From: Fimbriimonadia bacterium
GTDB lineage: Bacteria; Armatimonadota; Fimbriimonadia; Fimbriimonadales; Fimbriimonadaceae
Direction: 5' to 3'
DNA length: 64,000 nt
Assembly: GCA_030430755.1 (NCBI GenBank)
Contig: JAUIKO010000001.1
Span: forward strand, 186,001 to 250,000
Below the pieces are notes generated by a model, which was not told where the DNA came from, made no database searches, and saw only the letters and a program-made list of their open reading frames with translations. Positions 54,528 through 63,711 of the stretch are shown here, in pieces. The translations under genes were made by a program, and so were the position numbers. Numbering within the stretch: the stretch's first letter is position 1; each line of letters begins with the position of its first letter.

Positions 54528-55394
54528 ATGAGAACGTCATTATTTGGGTTTGATACAGAGAAAAAAAAATATGCTCAAGAAAAGGACCTGCTTTCCTATA
54601 AGAGAAAAATGGTTCAAGTGAAGAATCTCTATTCGAATTATAAGAAATGGATTCCAACAGAAAAGAAGCATGAGTATGAAATCATATCATTATTTTATAG
54701 TTTTTTGACAACTTATGGGATACCAAGTAGTAGATATAGTTCGGATGATCGTTTTAATGAACTTCATTTAATTAGATCAGAGTTGTATAAATCTGTCGAA
54801 GGAATTACGCCGAATTCTAGTATGTTAAGAGTTTATGCAGATACCATTGAAGGCACCCAGAATGGAGTCGATGAGACAATCTTATTTATTGATTCTATTC
54901 TTAAGGACTTGACCTATAAACCTTTTCAAACATATTCTGACTTACAAGTATATATGAGAGGTAAGTCAGGTTCTATGGTAATCATGCTATCTTTTCTTTT
55001 TTCTATTGAATTAAATACTTTTCAGCATCAGGCTCTCATAGCATTTTCTGAAGCTGTTCAACTTACTAATTTTCTTCAGAATATTAATCAGGATTTATTC
55101 TACCGTAGAGTCTATTTCCCACTTGATGAATTAAATGCTTACTCATTAACTTTCGAGGAGATTAAAAGTAAAAACTGGAATCCAAGGCTTGTCTATTATA
55201 TTTATTATCAAGTTCAAAGAATTACTTCGCTTTTTGAAGTTATTAAAAACGAATTGTCAGAATTTCCAGAAATGTTCAGACCGCTTATTCTTAAGACCAT
55301 AGAGCACTGCTATCAATATTTAAATTGTATTAGAAAATATTATTATAATGTGTTTGAAGTTAAAGGTTGTTTCTACTCTATTTGTATGGTTTAA
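54528..55394 (+). CDS. Squalene/phytoene synthase-like protein with degraded catalytic motifs
   Basis: 288 residues. The last two thirds follow the family closely: VYADTIEGTQNGVD, LKDLTYKPFQTYSDLQVYMRGKSGSM (matching the DL...Y.T..DL..Y...AG.VG.M block), then FSEAVQLTNFLQNINQDLF and RRVYFPLDELNAY. The two Mg2+-binding aspartate motifs are not kept. The first (DxxxD near residue 65) is replaced by TTYGIPSS, and the second (RDVxED) reads QNINQD. It is therefore probably not a normal synthase. NDUFAF6-type complex I assembly factors are known inactive members of this superfamily. It is followed 35 bp later by ferredoxin-NADP reductase. Confidence 0.72.
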   Translation: MRTSLFGFDTEKKKYAQEKDLLSYKRKMVQVKNLYSNYKKWIPTEKKHEYEIISLFYSFLTTYGIPSSRYSSDDRFNELHLIRSELYKSVEGITPNSSMLRVYADTIEGTQNGVDETILFIDSILKDLTYKPFQTYSDLQVYMRGKSGSMVIMLSFLFSIELNTFQHQALIAFSEAVQLTNFLQNINQDLFYRRVYFPLDELNAYSLTFEEIKSKNWNPRLVYYIYYQVQRITSLFEVIKNELSEFPEMFRPLILKTIEHCYQYLNCIRKYYYNVFEVKGCFYSICMV

Positions 55395-55429
55395 CCTTTA
55401 TTTATAGTTGATGTTTCATAATAGTATTT

Positions 55430-56404
55430 ATGGTAGATGTGCTTATAGTAGGAGCTGGGCCTTGTGGGTTATTTACAACATTTTATGCTGGTATGAGAGG
55501 TTTAAAGGTGCATTTAATGGATGCATTGCCTCAGTTAGGTGGGCAGCTTACTGCTTTATATCCAGAAAAATATATCTATGATATGCCTGGATTTCCAAAG
55601 GTATTAGCAAAGGATTTAGTTCAAGGTTGCACTGATCAAGCTCTTCAGTTTAAACCAAAAATTACTCTTGATGTGACCGCTGAGCATATTCGAGGAAATT
55701 ATAATGATGGATTTTCAGTCCATTTATCTAATTCTGAAGAAATTACCACTAAAACCATTGTTATAGCAGGTGGAATAGGGAGGTTTCAGCCTACCAAATT
55801 AGGAATAGAAAATGAAGAAGCCTTTTTGGGTAAAGGGCTCTGTTATGGTGTACAAGATCCTTCAATATATGAAAATAAAATTGTACACATTGTCGGAGCT
55901 GGTGATTCTGCTTTCGATTGGGCATGTCATCTGGCTCCTATTGCCAAGAGTGTTGAAATTATTCACCGTAGAGATGTTTTTAAAGCTCATGAGAGCACTA
56001 TTCAGAATGCACATGATTTAGGTGTTAAAATAAGAACATGGACGAAGCCAACTCAGCTTCTAGGGCATGATGCTCTGAATCAGATAGAAATAACAAATGT
56101 AAAATCTCAGGAAGTGGATCGATTAGATACTCAAGCTCTCATTGTAAATATTGGTTTTAAAGCAAGTTTAGGACCTCTGAAAGATTGGGGATTAGAGTTA
56201 GACAAAAATCAGATATGTGTTAATGAATATGGCCAGACAAATAAAGAAGGGGTTTTTGCGGTAGGAGATATTGCAACGTATCCTTCCAAACTAAAGTTAA
56301 TTGCTACGGGAATGGCTGAAGGGGCGTTGGCTGTTTGTAAAATTAAAACGATATTAGATCCTAAATCAAGATTATTTCCTGGCCATAGTACAGATATGAT
56401 GTAA
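55430..56404 (+). CDS. Ferredoxin/flavodoxin-NADP+ reductase, thioredoxin-reductase-like
   Basis: 324-residue FAD and NADP flavoprotein of the YumC-type family. The FAD motif GAGPCGLFTTFYAGMRG is at residues 8-24, followed by ALPQLGGQLTALYPEKYIYDMPGFP. The NADP site is GAGDSAFDWA (about 155-164) and the second FAD segment is GVFAVGDIATYPSKLKLI. The redox CxxC pair of true thioredoxin reductase is absent, which sets it apart from TrxB. It supplies electrons to ferredoxin or flavodoxin. It is downstream of the prenyl-synthase-like gene and upstream of the aldolase gene. Confidence 0.9.
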   Translation: MVDVLIVGAGPCGLFTTFYAGMRGLKVHLMDALPQLGGQLTALYPEKYIYDMPGFPKVLAKDLVQGCTDQALQFKPKITLDVTAEHIRGNYNDGFSVHLSNSEEITTKTIVIAGGIGRFQPTKLGIENEEAFLGKGLCYGVQDPSIYENKIVHIVGAGDSAFDWACHLAPIAKSVEIIHRRDVFKAHESTIQNAHDLGVKIRTWTKPTQLLGHDALNQIEITNVKSQEVDRLDTQALIVNIGFKASLGPLKDWGLELDKNQICVNEYGQTNKEGVFAVGDIATYPSKLKLIATGMAEGALAVCKIKTILDPKSRLFPGHSTDMM

Positions 56405-56508
56405 GTGTAATGTATGGATAATAAAAATAATAGTTTATTAGAGAATAAATATTATTTAGTGCTTAAAATGGAATTTAAGCCAATAATGAGGATATAAAGG
56501 AAGAATTT

Positions 56509-57591
56509 ATGAAAATTAAAACGGATAGGTTAAGTGATATTCAAGAAGTATTAGGCAATGAGGCCTCATATTTACTAGAGCATAAATGCTGGACTATAAG
56601 TAAAGAGCATTTACATATTCCTAATAAGGATTTAGTGGATAATGTTTTTGGTTTATCAGATAGAAACCCGCAAGTATTAAGAAATATTCAATCGATATTA
56701 AATACTGGAAGACTTTCTGGTACGGGTTACATTAATATACTTCCGGTTGATCAAGGAATAGAACATAGTGCTGGAGCAAGTTTTGCAAAAAACCCCATTT
56801 ATTTCGATCCTGAAAATATCATTCGATTAGCAATAGAAGGGGGATGTAATGCGGTGGCATCTACTTTTGGTGTATTAGGAGCTTGTGCTCGAAAATATGC
56901 TCACAAAATTCCTTTTGTAGTAAAAATTAATCATAATGAACTATTAACATATCCAAATAAGCATGATCAGATCATGTTTGGAACTATTAAGCAAGCTTGG
57001 GATATGGGTGCTGCAGCTGTCGGCGCTACCATTTACTTTGGAAGCCAAGAAAGTAATCGGCAATTGATAGAAGTTAGTGAAGCATTTCAGTATGCACATG
57101 AACTTGGAATGGCTACTATTTTATGGTGTTATATTCGAAATGATGCATTTAATAGTGATAAAGACTATCATTTTTCTGCAGACTTAACGGGTCAGGCGAA
57201 TCATTTAGGTGTTACTATTGAAGCAGATATCATAAAACAGAAATTACCAGAGAATAATGGAGGATATATTGCTCTGAATAGTGGTGAGAGTTCATACGGA
57301 AAGCTAGAAAAAAGAATATACAATGAACTATCTTCCGATCATCCCATTGATCTTTGTAGATATCAGGTTGCAAACTGTTATATGGGAAGAGCTGGTCTTA
57401 TCAATAGTGGTGGGGCTTCAGGAGCAGATGATTTTGCTGAAGCAACAAAAACAGCAGTTATTAATAAACGAGCCGGAGGTATGGGGCTTATTAGCGGAAG
57501 AAAAGCATTCCAAAGGCCAATGAGTGAAGGTATTCAACTTCTAGAAACTATTCAGAATGTATATTTATGTAAAGAGATAGATATTGCTTAA
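56509..57591 (+). CDS. Class I fructose-bisphosphate aldolase, DhnA/FbaB type
   Basis: 360 residues. Schiff-base aldolase of the archaeal/DhnA family, cleaving fructose 1,6-bisphosphate. Recognisable blocks are [53 protein letters not shown] and, near the end, [14 protein letters not shown] and [18 protein letters not shown]. The catalytic Lys is probably in the region before [10 protein letters not shown], but I cannot place it with certainty. The start ATG follows AAAGGAAG. It is followed by a hairpin terminator and then a long gene-free stretch. Confidence 0.9.
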   Translation: MKIKTDRLSDIQEVLGNEASYLLEHKCWTISKEHLHIPNKDLVDNVFGLSDRNPQVLRNIQSILNTGRLSGTGYINILPVDQGIEHSAGASFAKNPIYFDPENIIRLAIEGGCNAVASTFGVLGACARKYAHKIPFVVKINHNELLTYPNKHDQIMFGTIKQAWDMGAAAVGATIYFGSQESNRQLIEVSEAFQYAHELGMATILWCYIRNDAFNSDKDYHFSADLTGQANHLGVTIEADIIKQKLPENNGGYIALNSGESSYGKLEKRIYNELSSDHPIDLCRYQVANCYMGRAGLINSGGASGADDFAEATKTAVINKRAGGMGLISGRKAFQRPMSEGIQLLETIQNVYLCKEIDIA

Positions 57592-57622
57592 TTATTATTT
57601 ATAGATCAATAGATATTTCCAT

Positions 57623-57672
57623 AAGAATGGATCTGTATGCCCTTATTGTATAGGATAGACAGATCCATTCTT
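57623..57672 (+). terminator. Hairpin terminator of the aldolase gene
   Basis: Perfect 14-bp arms AAGAATGGATCTGT and ACAGATCCATTCTT at 57623-57636 and 57659-57672 with a 22-base loop, followed by TTGTCTTT. It lies about 30 bases past the stop codon. Confidence 0.65.
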
Positions 57673-58341
57673 TTGTCTTTAAAAATGTATATTTCTTTTA
57701 TTAATTATTAATGCTAGGTATTTAATAATTGGAAAAAGGAAAGTCTATACATTTCTATGACCATGTAAAAAGTGAACTTTCATGATAATTAGAATATTCA
57801 AATTTCTTTTTAAAAAAACATGGAGAGCTTAGAAAGAACATTTGTCTGAAATGAGTATAGATTTATATATTAAAAAGGTAGTAGATAAATCTATTATATT
57901 ATTTAAAATGTATATATGTCATTACAATTTTCAAGGATCAGTTCATCTATATATATATTGGTGATTATAGTGTACTTGAACGAATATACAATGTATCACG
58001 ATTCTATAAACTTGAAAGGTTACCCATATATAATGTTGGAGAAAATATAATCATAATATGATACTTATGGCGAATTGCGCTCTTCCATTTATTGCTAATG
58101 AAAAAAAATGGATATATTATTTTTTATAAAAATTAGTCTAGATATATTATCTAATATTATAGATTATATAGTGTATTCAAATCATATCAATAATCTGCGT
58201 ATTTATTTTTTAGGTTGAAATTAATAGATAGATTCGATCAGATTCTATATTTACATGCAAATAGACCACTATAGATTCACAGGTAAAACTTGTTGTATAA
58301 TACCTAATGTTATGATTGTGCTAGTGAGTGAAAAAAATAGT

Positions 58342-58348
58342 AGGAAGG
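58342..58348 (+). promoter_or_regulatory. Ribosome binding site AGGAAGG fixing the start of the second LRR gene
   Basis: AGGAAGG with a 5-bp spacer to ATG at 58354. It selects the start that leaves a normal signal peptide rather than the earlier in-frame ATG at 58255. Confidence 0.65.
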
Positions 58349-58353
58349 CGAAG

Positions 58354-59820
58354 ATGTTGTTTGTTTATATACTGGTTTGGTTGTTTCCGTTGCTAAATTG
58401 GTCCATGGAAGATTTGGAGCATCGTTTGGATGGTTTGATATTAAATCAGATAATAATTAATCAGGAACAACATGCTAATCAAGCAGATGAAGATGGAAAT
58501 CGTAAAAAGTTAGTCTGCTCTAGATGTACATATCCTTCGATAAAATGGAGAAGCCTATTAATAGATTTAGATCCAATCATAGAAGAAATAGATTTTAGTT
58601 GCTCTTCTTATCATGGTGAAAATATTAAAAAAATAAAAGAACTGAAGAACTTGCGAGTATTAAATTTAAGATCATGTACATTCTCTCCAGATACTTGGAA
58701 TGACTTGTTTAATTCTATACCAGATTCTTTACTTGAATTAAACCTGAAATGTTGCCAAATAAGTGATCAAATAAGACTAAGTTGTTTGAGTTCGATGACT
58801 GGAAAGAATGATATTGGTACACGTTTTAAAAGTCTTAGCAACTTAAAAATTATTGATTTAGATGATATTGAATTAAATTATTCGGAGTCTGAATCATTAA
58901 ATGATAGTTTATTATATAATAGTGATGATTCTTCAACGACTTCAGAATCGACTGAGATAGAAAAACTTTTTCCATACAGTTGGAGAAGTATTATAAATCA
59001 TTTACCAACGACGATTGAAAAAATTTGTATAGGGGGAGATTATAAAGGTGAATCTATTGATGTAATGATAAAACTGCCAAATTTGAAAGAGTTAAATATG
59101 ATTGATGCAATTTATATAAAACCTCGAGGTATTGAATGTAGATTAGCTTTACAAAATCATTTTAAAGAGATTGATAAGAAGCATTTTAAAAAAGACTATT
59201 TGGACGCGCAAAATGTTATCGTTGCAGAATCTGATATAGAAGATCGTCATATAAAGGAAATTCCATCGAATGATGTTCTGCAACATGATGGAGATAGGGC
59301 CCATAATCCAGCAAATGACTTATTAGATAATGTTCCCAATCTAGGAGATGAAGAAAATAGAATAGATGTACTAAAACTTTCAGCTAGAAATGAAGAAGAG
59401 ATTGATCACGATCAAAAAAAACTATTTCTAGATAAATCATTAAGTTTGGAGCAGTTTTTAGAAAAGTTAGCTGATTTAAATGCGGATATAATAGAGAAAA
59501 TAAAGGTCCTAGGTGATTCTTCTTTGTTACAAGTAGTGGACTTTGAAGTAGAGAAGTTAAAGGAGTTTAGAGCTTTAACACATATGGATCTATCTGGATC
59601 AAGACTTTATTCAGATCAATGGGGTGACTTAATAAGAAATATGGCACCGAATATAAAAATTCTAGATCTATCGGATACTAATTACCGAGGAGAGAAATAC
59701 CATTGTTTGATAAGAAATAATAGAATAGAGGAAATAACCCTTAATAAAGATGAGTTGTCTTTAAGACAACGTGACAATATAAAAGGGTTTTTATATCATT
59801 GCAAAGTTGTTTTCAAGTAA
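58354..59820 (+). CDS. Secreted leucine-rich-repeat protein, related to the large LRR protein
   Basis: 488 residues from the ATG at 58354 backed by AGGAAGG; the open frame reaches 58255. The signal peptide is MLFVYILVWLFPLLNWSMED. LRRs carry the same Trp-containing consensus as the 1463-residue protein: TWNDLFNSIPDSLLELNLKCC, SWRSIINHLPTTIEKICIGG and QWGDLIRNMAPNIKILDLSD. A charged linker with little LRR character covers about 300-390, and a segment LSLEQFLEKLADLNADIIEKI near 400 recalls the helical modules of the larger protein. No enzymatic domain is seen. It is probably an exported protein-binding factor. Confidence 0.78.
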   Translation: MLFVYILVWLFPLLNWSMEDLEHRLDGLILNQIIINQEQHANQADEDGNRKKLVCSRCTYPSIKWRSLLIDLDPIIEEIDFSCSSYHGENIKKIKELKNLRVLNLRSCTFSPDTWNDLFNSIPDSLLELNLKCCQISDQIRLSCLSSMTGKNDIGTRFKSLSNLKIIDLDDIELNYSESESLNDSLLYNSDDSSTTSESTEIEKLFPYSWRSIINHLPTTIEKICIGGDYKGESIDVMIKLPNLKELNMIDAIYIKPRGIECRLALQNHFKEIDKKHFKKDYLDAQNVIVAESDIEDRHIKEIPSNDVLQHDGDRAHNPANDLLDNVPNLGDEENRIDVLKLSARNEEEIDHDQKKLFLDKSLSLEQFLEKLADLNADIIEKIKVLGDSSLLQVVDFEVEKLKEFRALTHMDLSGSRLYSDQWGDLIRNMAPNIKILDLSDTNYRGEKYHCLIRNNRIEEITLNKDELSLRQRDNIKGFLYHCKVVFK

Positions 59821-59864
59821 TGTTAGTTTTATGATATAGATCATGAAAATCCTTGTATGCTTTT

Positions 59865-59902
59865 TTTCTATATCTGTTCCATCCACAGAACAGATATAGA
59901 AA
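59865..59902. terminator. Bidirectional terminator between the LRR gene and the DUF5695-like gene
   Basis: Perfect 15-bp arms (59865-59879 and 59888-59902, arm TTTCTATATCTGTTC) around an 8-base loop. A T-run flanks the left arm, which serves the minus-strand gene poorly but the palindrome lies midway in a 124-bp convergent gap. Confidence 0.6.
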
Positions 59903-59944
59903 GGAATGTTTTACATGAAAAGGATTACAAAATATTAAATGTTA

Positions 59945-62572
59945 TTATTTTAATGTTAAGACTTTGCTAGATATTACGAGCTCAACTGTTTCTTGCAAGG
60001 TGAATTGGATTAATATTGCACTATCTTTTAGGCTAACTGAACCTGTTGAGGATTTGAAATTATCTCCCCAGAGTCCACGAATACTCAGAGTGACATCGAC
60101 GGGGTTTTCCCAATTGCTTTGGATGGTAAAGGTAGCATGATCTTTTTTATCAGAGATAACTGCATATAAAATGGTTCCAAATGATAGATCAACATCGATA
60201 CCTATTTGTCTTAAATGAATTCTTCTTCCAACTCCATCCCATGGAGTAATAGCGTACATATTATCTGAGTGATCAAAATGGCATCCAAGAGAAAAAGTAT
60301 CGATCTCTCCACTTGGTAAAACCATCGATGAAATCATATGGAGATAGTGGTAATAGCCTAAACTAGAGCTGCCACTAAAAGGATTAAATCCACGGTGTTT
60401 GGATGCGTAATCAGGGCAATAGCATAAAGAAGCACTACCATCATCATGAACGAGTGCCCACGGCCCCATTAGGCCACCAAAAGCGAGACGCATATGTGCA
60501 TCGGGAATAGCGAAATAATCTCGATCCATAAATGCGGTAAAGATAAATGAATTCGGAATGGTTGTGTGAGCGAGGCACATCTCTCCTCTATCCCCTAACG
60601 CATGCTTAATATTAGATTCAATGCCATCCCAATTCCTTTTGTCACTTCCGTACCACCACCAACTAGGAGCGATAGATCTCGCAGAATAAGCGCAATCGAT
60701 GGTTCTATCCATATGATCATGTATTTCATCATATTTGGCTGCAAGAAGAACATCCTCAAAACCAGAAGTATCCATAACAGATTCTCCTGCATAAGGGTAT
60801 TTTTGTCGAATGATATCTGATGACTTTTTATCGATCCAGTATTTTATTTTAGGGATATATTCATTTAAATGTGGATATTCAATCGATGCTTTTTGGATTT
60901 CATCAAATATCGTGTAAATTCTGCCATAACCGAGTAAACCAACCGATAGCACATAGTTTCTCCATCCTCGTTCAAATAACGTAAGAATGGTCTTAATAGC
61001 TTGAGTTAAGTACCATTCCTGACTAGCCTTCGTTGATTGAGTGATCTGGCTAATTTTATACATTGAAAAATATAAATTAAAGACATGAGGGTAAATAATC
61101 GGTTTTCCAAATGCGGTTACAATTCCAGTGTTAATGTTAAAAGAGCTACCAACTTCCATAGTGAGCGGGTTCTGGATTTTTCCTCTTAAAAATGTGTGAA
61201 TAAAGGTATCTAAGGAGCCGATTTCTTCTTTATTGGGATAAATAGTATTTTTTTCTGCTAGAAAAAGAGCATCAGCAATCGAAGAGTCTAAATCAAAAGT
61301 GGTGTATCTTTCAAAAGCAGATTGAGAAGACATCTCATTCTCTACGGTTATAGCAGGATGATAGCGCATTAAGAAAGAACCGTATGTGGTGGATGTTGGA
61401 TCATGATCCTGATTTTTTTGAATATAAGAGGCTCTTTTGTGGATTAAATCTTTTATAGAATCGGTTGCAAAAAGATGGACGTATCCTTTTCTATTTAAAT
61501 GATCTTCAAATGAAATGGTCATCGGTCCTTTCGTTTCGGGTTTGATAAGGCAGAAACTAGTATCATCATCTATATCTGGTTGTATCACACAGGGTTTGTT
61601 TGATTCAAAAGAAGTAACGCGCATGCCTGATACTTCAATACCTATGCTTGAACCTTTAGGAATAACGCACGATGGATAGACTTTTACAGCTGGCCTATGA
61701 CACAGTTTAAGAACCTGATGGATTCCATCTTGTTTAGATTGTTCTGTTGGAATAAACCGCATTTGAAAGGTTTTCTGCTCTCCAGGTTCAAGAATAAGTG
61801 AGGTATGGCGATTTGCCCAGTCCGGCCACTCTTCTCGCTCCATAGTAGCTTTACTGTGAACATATACAACGGGTATTCCTTCCCACTGATAGTGGGTATT
61901 TAAGCTAGATGGAACATGAGAGTAGAATTCCCATTCTGTATCGTTACCAGGATAGATTAATAGGGAAGGGGGTTCAGCGTTCATCCTCTGGGCAATGAGC
62001 CAGCTGGCTGCTCCGCTGATAAATTGATGGATATATAACCGTTTATGCCATAGTTTTTCGAGTTGCTCATCTGTCCATCCAAAGCCATCATAATAATTAT
62101 TGAGTGCTAGAGGAAAAGCTAATTCACCTATTTCAATAGATTCGTTATGCTGGTTGGTAAGAGTGACATCCCATAAAATTTGAGGAATCGGTTTTGCTAT
62201 TTCATAAAACTTTCCAGTTGCTTCTATTTCAGGTAGTAGTGGAAACTGATACTGAAAATTTACTGAACTAGGATCAAAAAAATCAAAACTATCTTCAAGT
62301 GAATAATCATACTCAGAGACCTGTGTATTTCTGCTTAATACCCAGGGGGATTCTGGCGAGGTTCTTGCTCCAATCAGAATAGTTCCTGGATAGTAGTGAT
62401 CTGCAGCTTCTTCACCAAAAGTTATTGGAGGTAGAATAAACTGAAATTCATCTCCATCCTCAGGAAGTGTAGGATCAGAAGTCCATAATTGATTGATCCT
62501 ACCACTAGAATCGAATTCTAGAGATATCAGAGAACCTGTTAATTCTGCTTGTGATTGATGAAAGTCGTCCAT
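59945..62572 (-). CDS. Large protein resembling the DUF5695 family
   Basis: 875 residues, no signal peptide seen. The N-terminal half is beta-rich (MDDFHQSQAELTGSLISLEF, ILPPITFGEEA, LSRNTQV). The C-terminal half has helical, Trp-rich segments with KYPYAGESVMDTSGFEDVLLAAKY, RSIAPSWWWYGSDKRNWDGIE and FNPFSGSSSLGYYHYLHM. From memory this pattern fits DUF5695, a family of likely carbohydrate-active or surface proteins known in Armatimonadetes, Planctomycetes and relatives. The arrangement of a beta domain before an alpha/alpha-barrel-like half is reminiscent of glycoside hydrolases and lyases, but no activity is established. It precedes the proline dehydrogenase gene's end by 50 bp on the same strand. 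Confidence 0.65.
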   Translation of the reverse strand: MDDFHQSQAELTGSLISLEFDSSGRINQLWTSDPTLPEDGDEFQFILPPITFGEEAADHYYPGTILIGARTSPESPWVLSRNTQVSEYDYSLEDSFDFFDPSSVNFQYQFPLLPEIEATGKFYEIAKPIPQILWDVTLTNQHNESIEIGELAFPLALNNYYDGFGWTDEQLEKLWHKRLYIHQFISGAASWLIAQRMNAEPPSLLIYPGNDTEWEFYSHVPSSLNTHYQWEGIPVVYVHSKATMEREEWPDWANRHTSLILEPGEQKTFQMRFIPTEQSKQDGIHQVLKLCHRPAVKVYPSCVIPKGSSIGIEVSGMRVTSFESNKPCVIQPDIDDDTSFCLIKPETKGPMTISFEDHLNRKGYVHLFATDSIKDLIHKRASYIQKNQDHDPTSTTYGSFLMRYHPAITVENEMSSQSAFERYTTFDLDSSIADALFLAEKNTIYPNKEEIGSLDTFIHTFLRGKIQNPLTMEVGSSFNINTGIVTAFGKPIIYPHVFNLYFSMYKISQITQSTKASQEWYLTQAIKTILTLFERGWRNYVLSVGLLGYGRIYTIFDEIQKASIEYPHLNEYIPKIKYWIDKKSSDIIRQKYPYAGESVMDTSGFEDVLLAAKYDEIHDHMDRTIDCAYSARSIAPSWWWYGSDKRNWDGIESNIKHALGDRGEMCLAHTTIPNSFIFTAFMDRDYFAIPDAHMRLAFGGLMGPWALVHDDGSASLCYCPDYASKHRGFNPFSGSSSLGYYHYLHMISSMVLPSGEIDTFSLGCHFDHSDNMYAITPWDGVGRRIHLRQIGIDVDLSFGTILYAVISDKKDHATFTIQSNWENPVDVTLSIRGLWGDNFKSSTGSVSLKDSAILIQFTLQETVELVISSKVLTLK

Positions 62573-62621
62573 AGAACAGTGTGTCTTATTCAGAATTATG
62601 AGAGAATAGCAAGATTAATTT

Positions 62622-63551
62622 CTATGATTTCCTAAAGATGTTTTTAAGAATAAACGCGACATTAGCGGGTCTTTCTGCCAATCTTCTCATAAAATAAGGA
62701 TACCAGCTATCTCCATAAGGAACATAGGCCCTAACATTGTAACCATCATCAATAAATTTTTTCTGTAAGTCATTTCGAATGCCATATAGCATTTGAAATT
62801 CAAAGGCATCTTTAGGAATTCCTTGAAGATGAATATATCTGATTAATTCTGATAATATTTCTTCATCATGTGTTGCTATGGCTGGATAATTACCGTGTCT
62901 TAAAAGGTATTTACATGTTTCTAAATAGCTTTTATCAACATCTCTTTTATTAGGATATGCGATGGTTTTCGGTTCAAGGTATGCACCCTTAACCATCCGT
63001 ATTCTACTTCCTAATTTCGTAAGTCTTACCACGTCTTTTGTGGTTCGATAGAGATAAGATTGAAGTACGGTTCCAGTATTTGGGTATTCATGATAGACAT
63101 TTTCGATCATTCGAATCGTCTGCTCTGTGTATTTAGAGCCTTCCATGTCAACTCGAACAAAAATATTATTTTTTTTCCCCTGATCAAGTACTTTCCTGTA
63201 ATTTCCCTCAGCATATTCTTCACTAATGTCGAGCCCACACTGTGTTAGTTTAATAGCAATATTCATCGAATCTTTTTCTTTTGAAGCATCGATTCCTTTA
63301 AGAATATTAATATAGCTTGTAACCGCTTTTTTAGATTCTTTTTTAGTAGTAGAATTTTCTCCTAAATAATCTAACGCTGATAGATAGTTCTTTTCAGCCA
63401 GCTCTTCACATATAGAAAGAGTGGTTTTTAAGTCGTTTGCTGCAATAAATTTAGAGACGACAGGTTTAGTGATTCTTGAATGAGTCGTGAAGTGCTCTAA
63501 TCGTTTTGAATCGGCAATATATAAAAGAAATTTTCTTAGTATGTTTTCCAT
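62622..63551 (-). CDS. Proline dehydrogenase (monofunctional)
   Basis: FAD-dependent oxidation of proline to pyrroline-5-carboxylate, passing electrons to quinone. 309 residues, the short monofunctional form. Motifs are FVRVDMEGS (about residue 130), TVLQSYLYRT, RIRMVKGAYLEP, AIATHDEE, FEFQMLYGIR and the end RAYVPYGDSWYPYFMRRLAERPAN. No P5C dehydrogenase gene is next to it. With the peptidases here it suits an organism using amino acids as fuel. Confidence 0.95.
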   Translation of the reverse strand: MENILRKFLLYIADSKRLEHFTTHSRITKPVVSKFIAANDLKTTLSICEELAEKNYLSALDYLGENSTTKKESKKAVTSYINILKGIDASKEKDSMNIAIKLTQCGLDISEEYAEGNYRKVLDQGKKNNIFVRVDMEGSKYTEQTIRMIENVYHEYPNTGTVLQSYLYRTTKDVVRLTKLGSRIRMVKGAYLEPKTIAYPNKRDVDKSYLETCKYLLRHGNYPAIATHDEEILSELIRYIHLQGIPKDAFEFQMLYGIRNDLQKKFIDDGYNVRAYVPYGDSWYPYFMRRLAERPANVAFILKNIFRKS

Positions 63552-63644
63552 AAAGTAAAGATTTTAGCCTACCAGCTCTACTTAAATTATTGCTATTGCA
63601 AACAAAAACTTTAGATGGAGAAGGAAATGAAATAAATTGAAATA

Positions 63645-63690
63645 AAATAATGAAGCCTCTGTTTGTATTAAAACAGAGGCTTCATTATTT
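63645..63690 (-). terminator. Strong terminator downstream of ndk
   Basis: Perfect 20-bp arms (63645-63664 and 63671-63690, including GAAGCCTCTGTTT) around a 6-base loop. On the minus strand it lies just past the ndk stop codon and is followed by a T-rich tract. Confidence 0.85.
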
Positions 63691-63711
63691 CGTATGATAA
63701 AGTTGAAACAA

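Larger units (their letters stand above)
57592..58353. other. 760-bp sparse region before the second LRR gene
   Basis: Extremely AT-rich. Apart from the aldolase terminator near its start I see no tRNA and no open frame with a convincing start. The nearby reading frame that begins at 58255 is better started at 58354. It is the longest gene-poor stretch in the window. Confidence 0.6.

Noticed and set aside
57592-58353. Gene remnant or ncRNA in the 760-bp sparse region
   Set aside because: No conserved protein fragment, tRNA-like fold or GC-rich structured element could be seen beyond the aldolase terminator.
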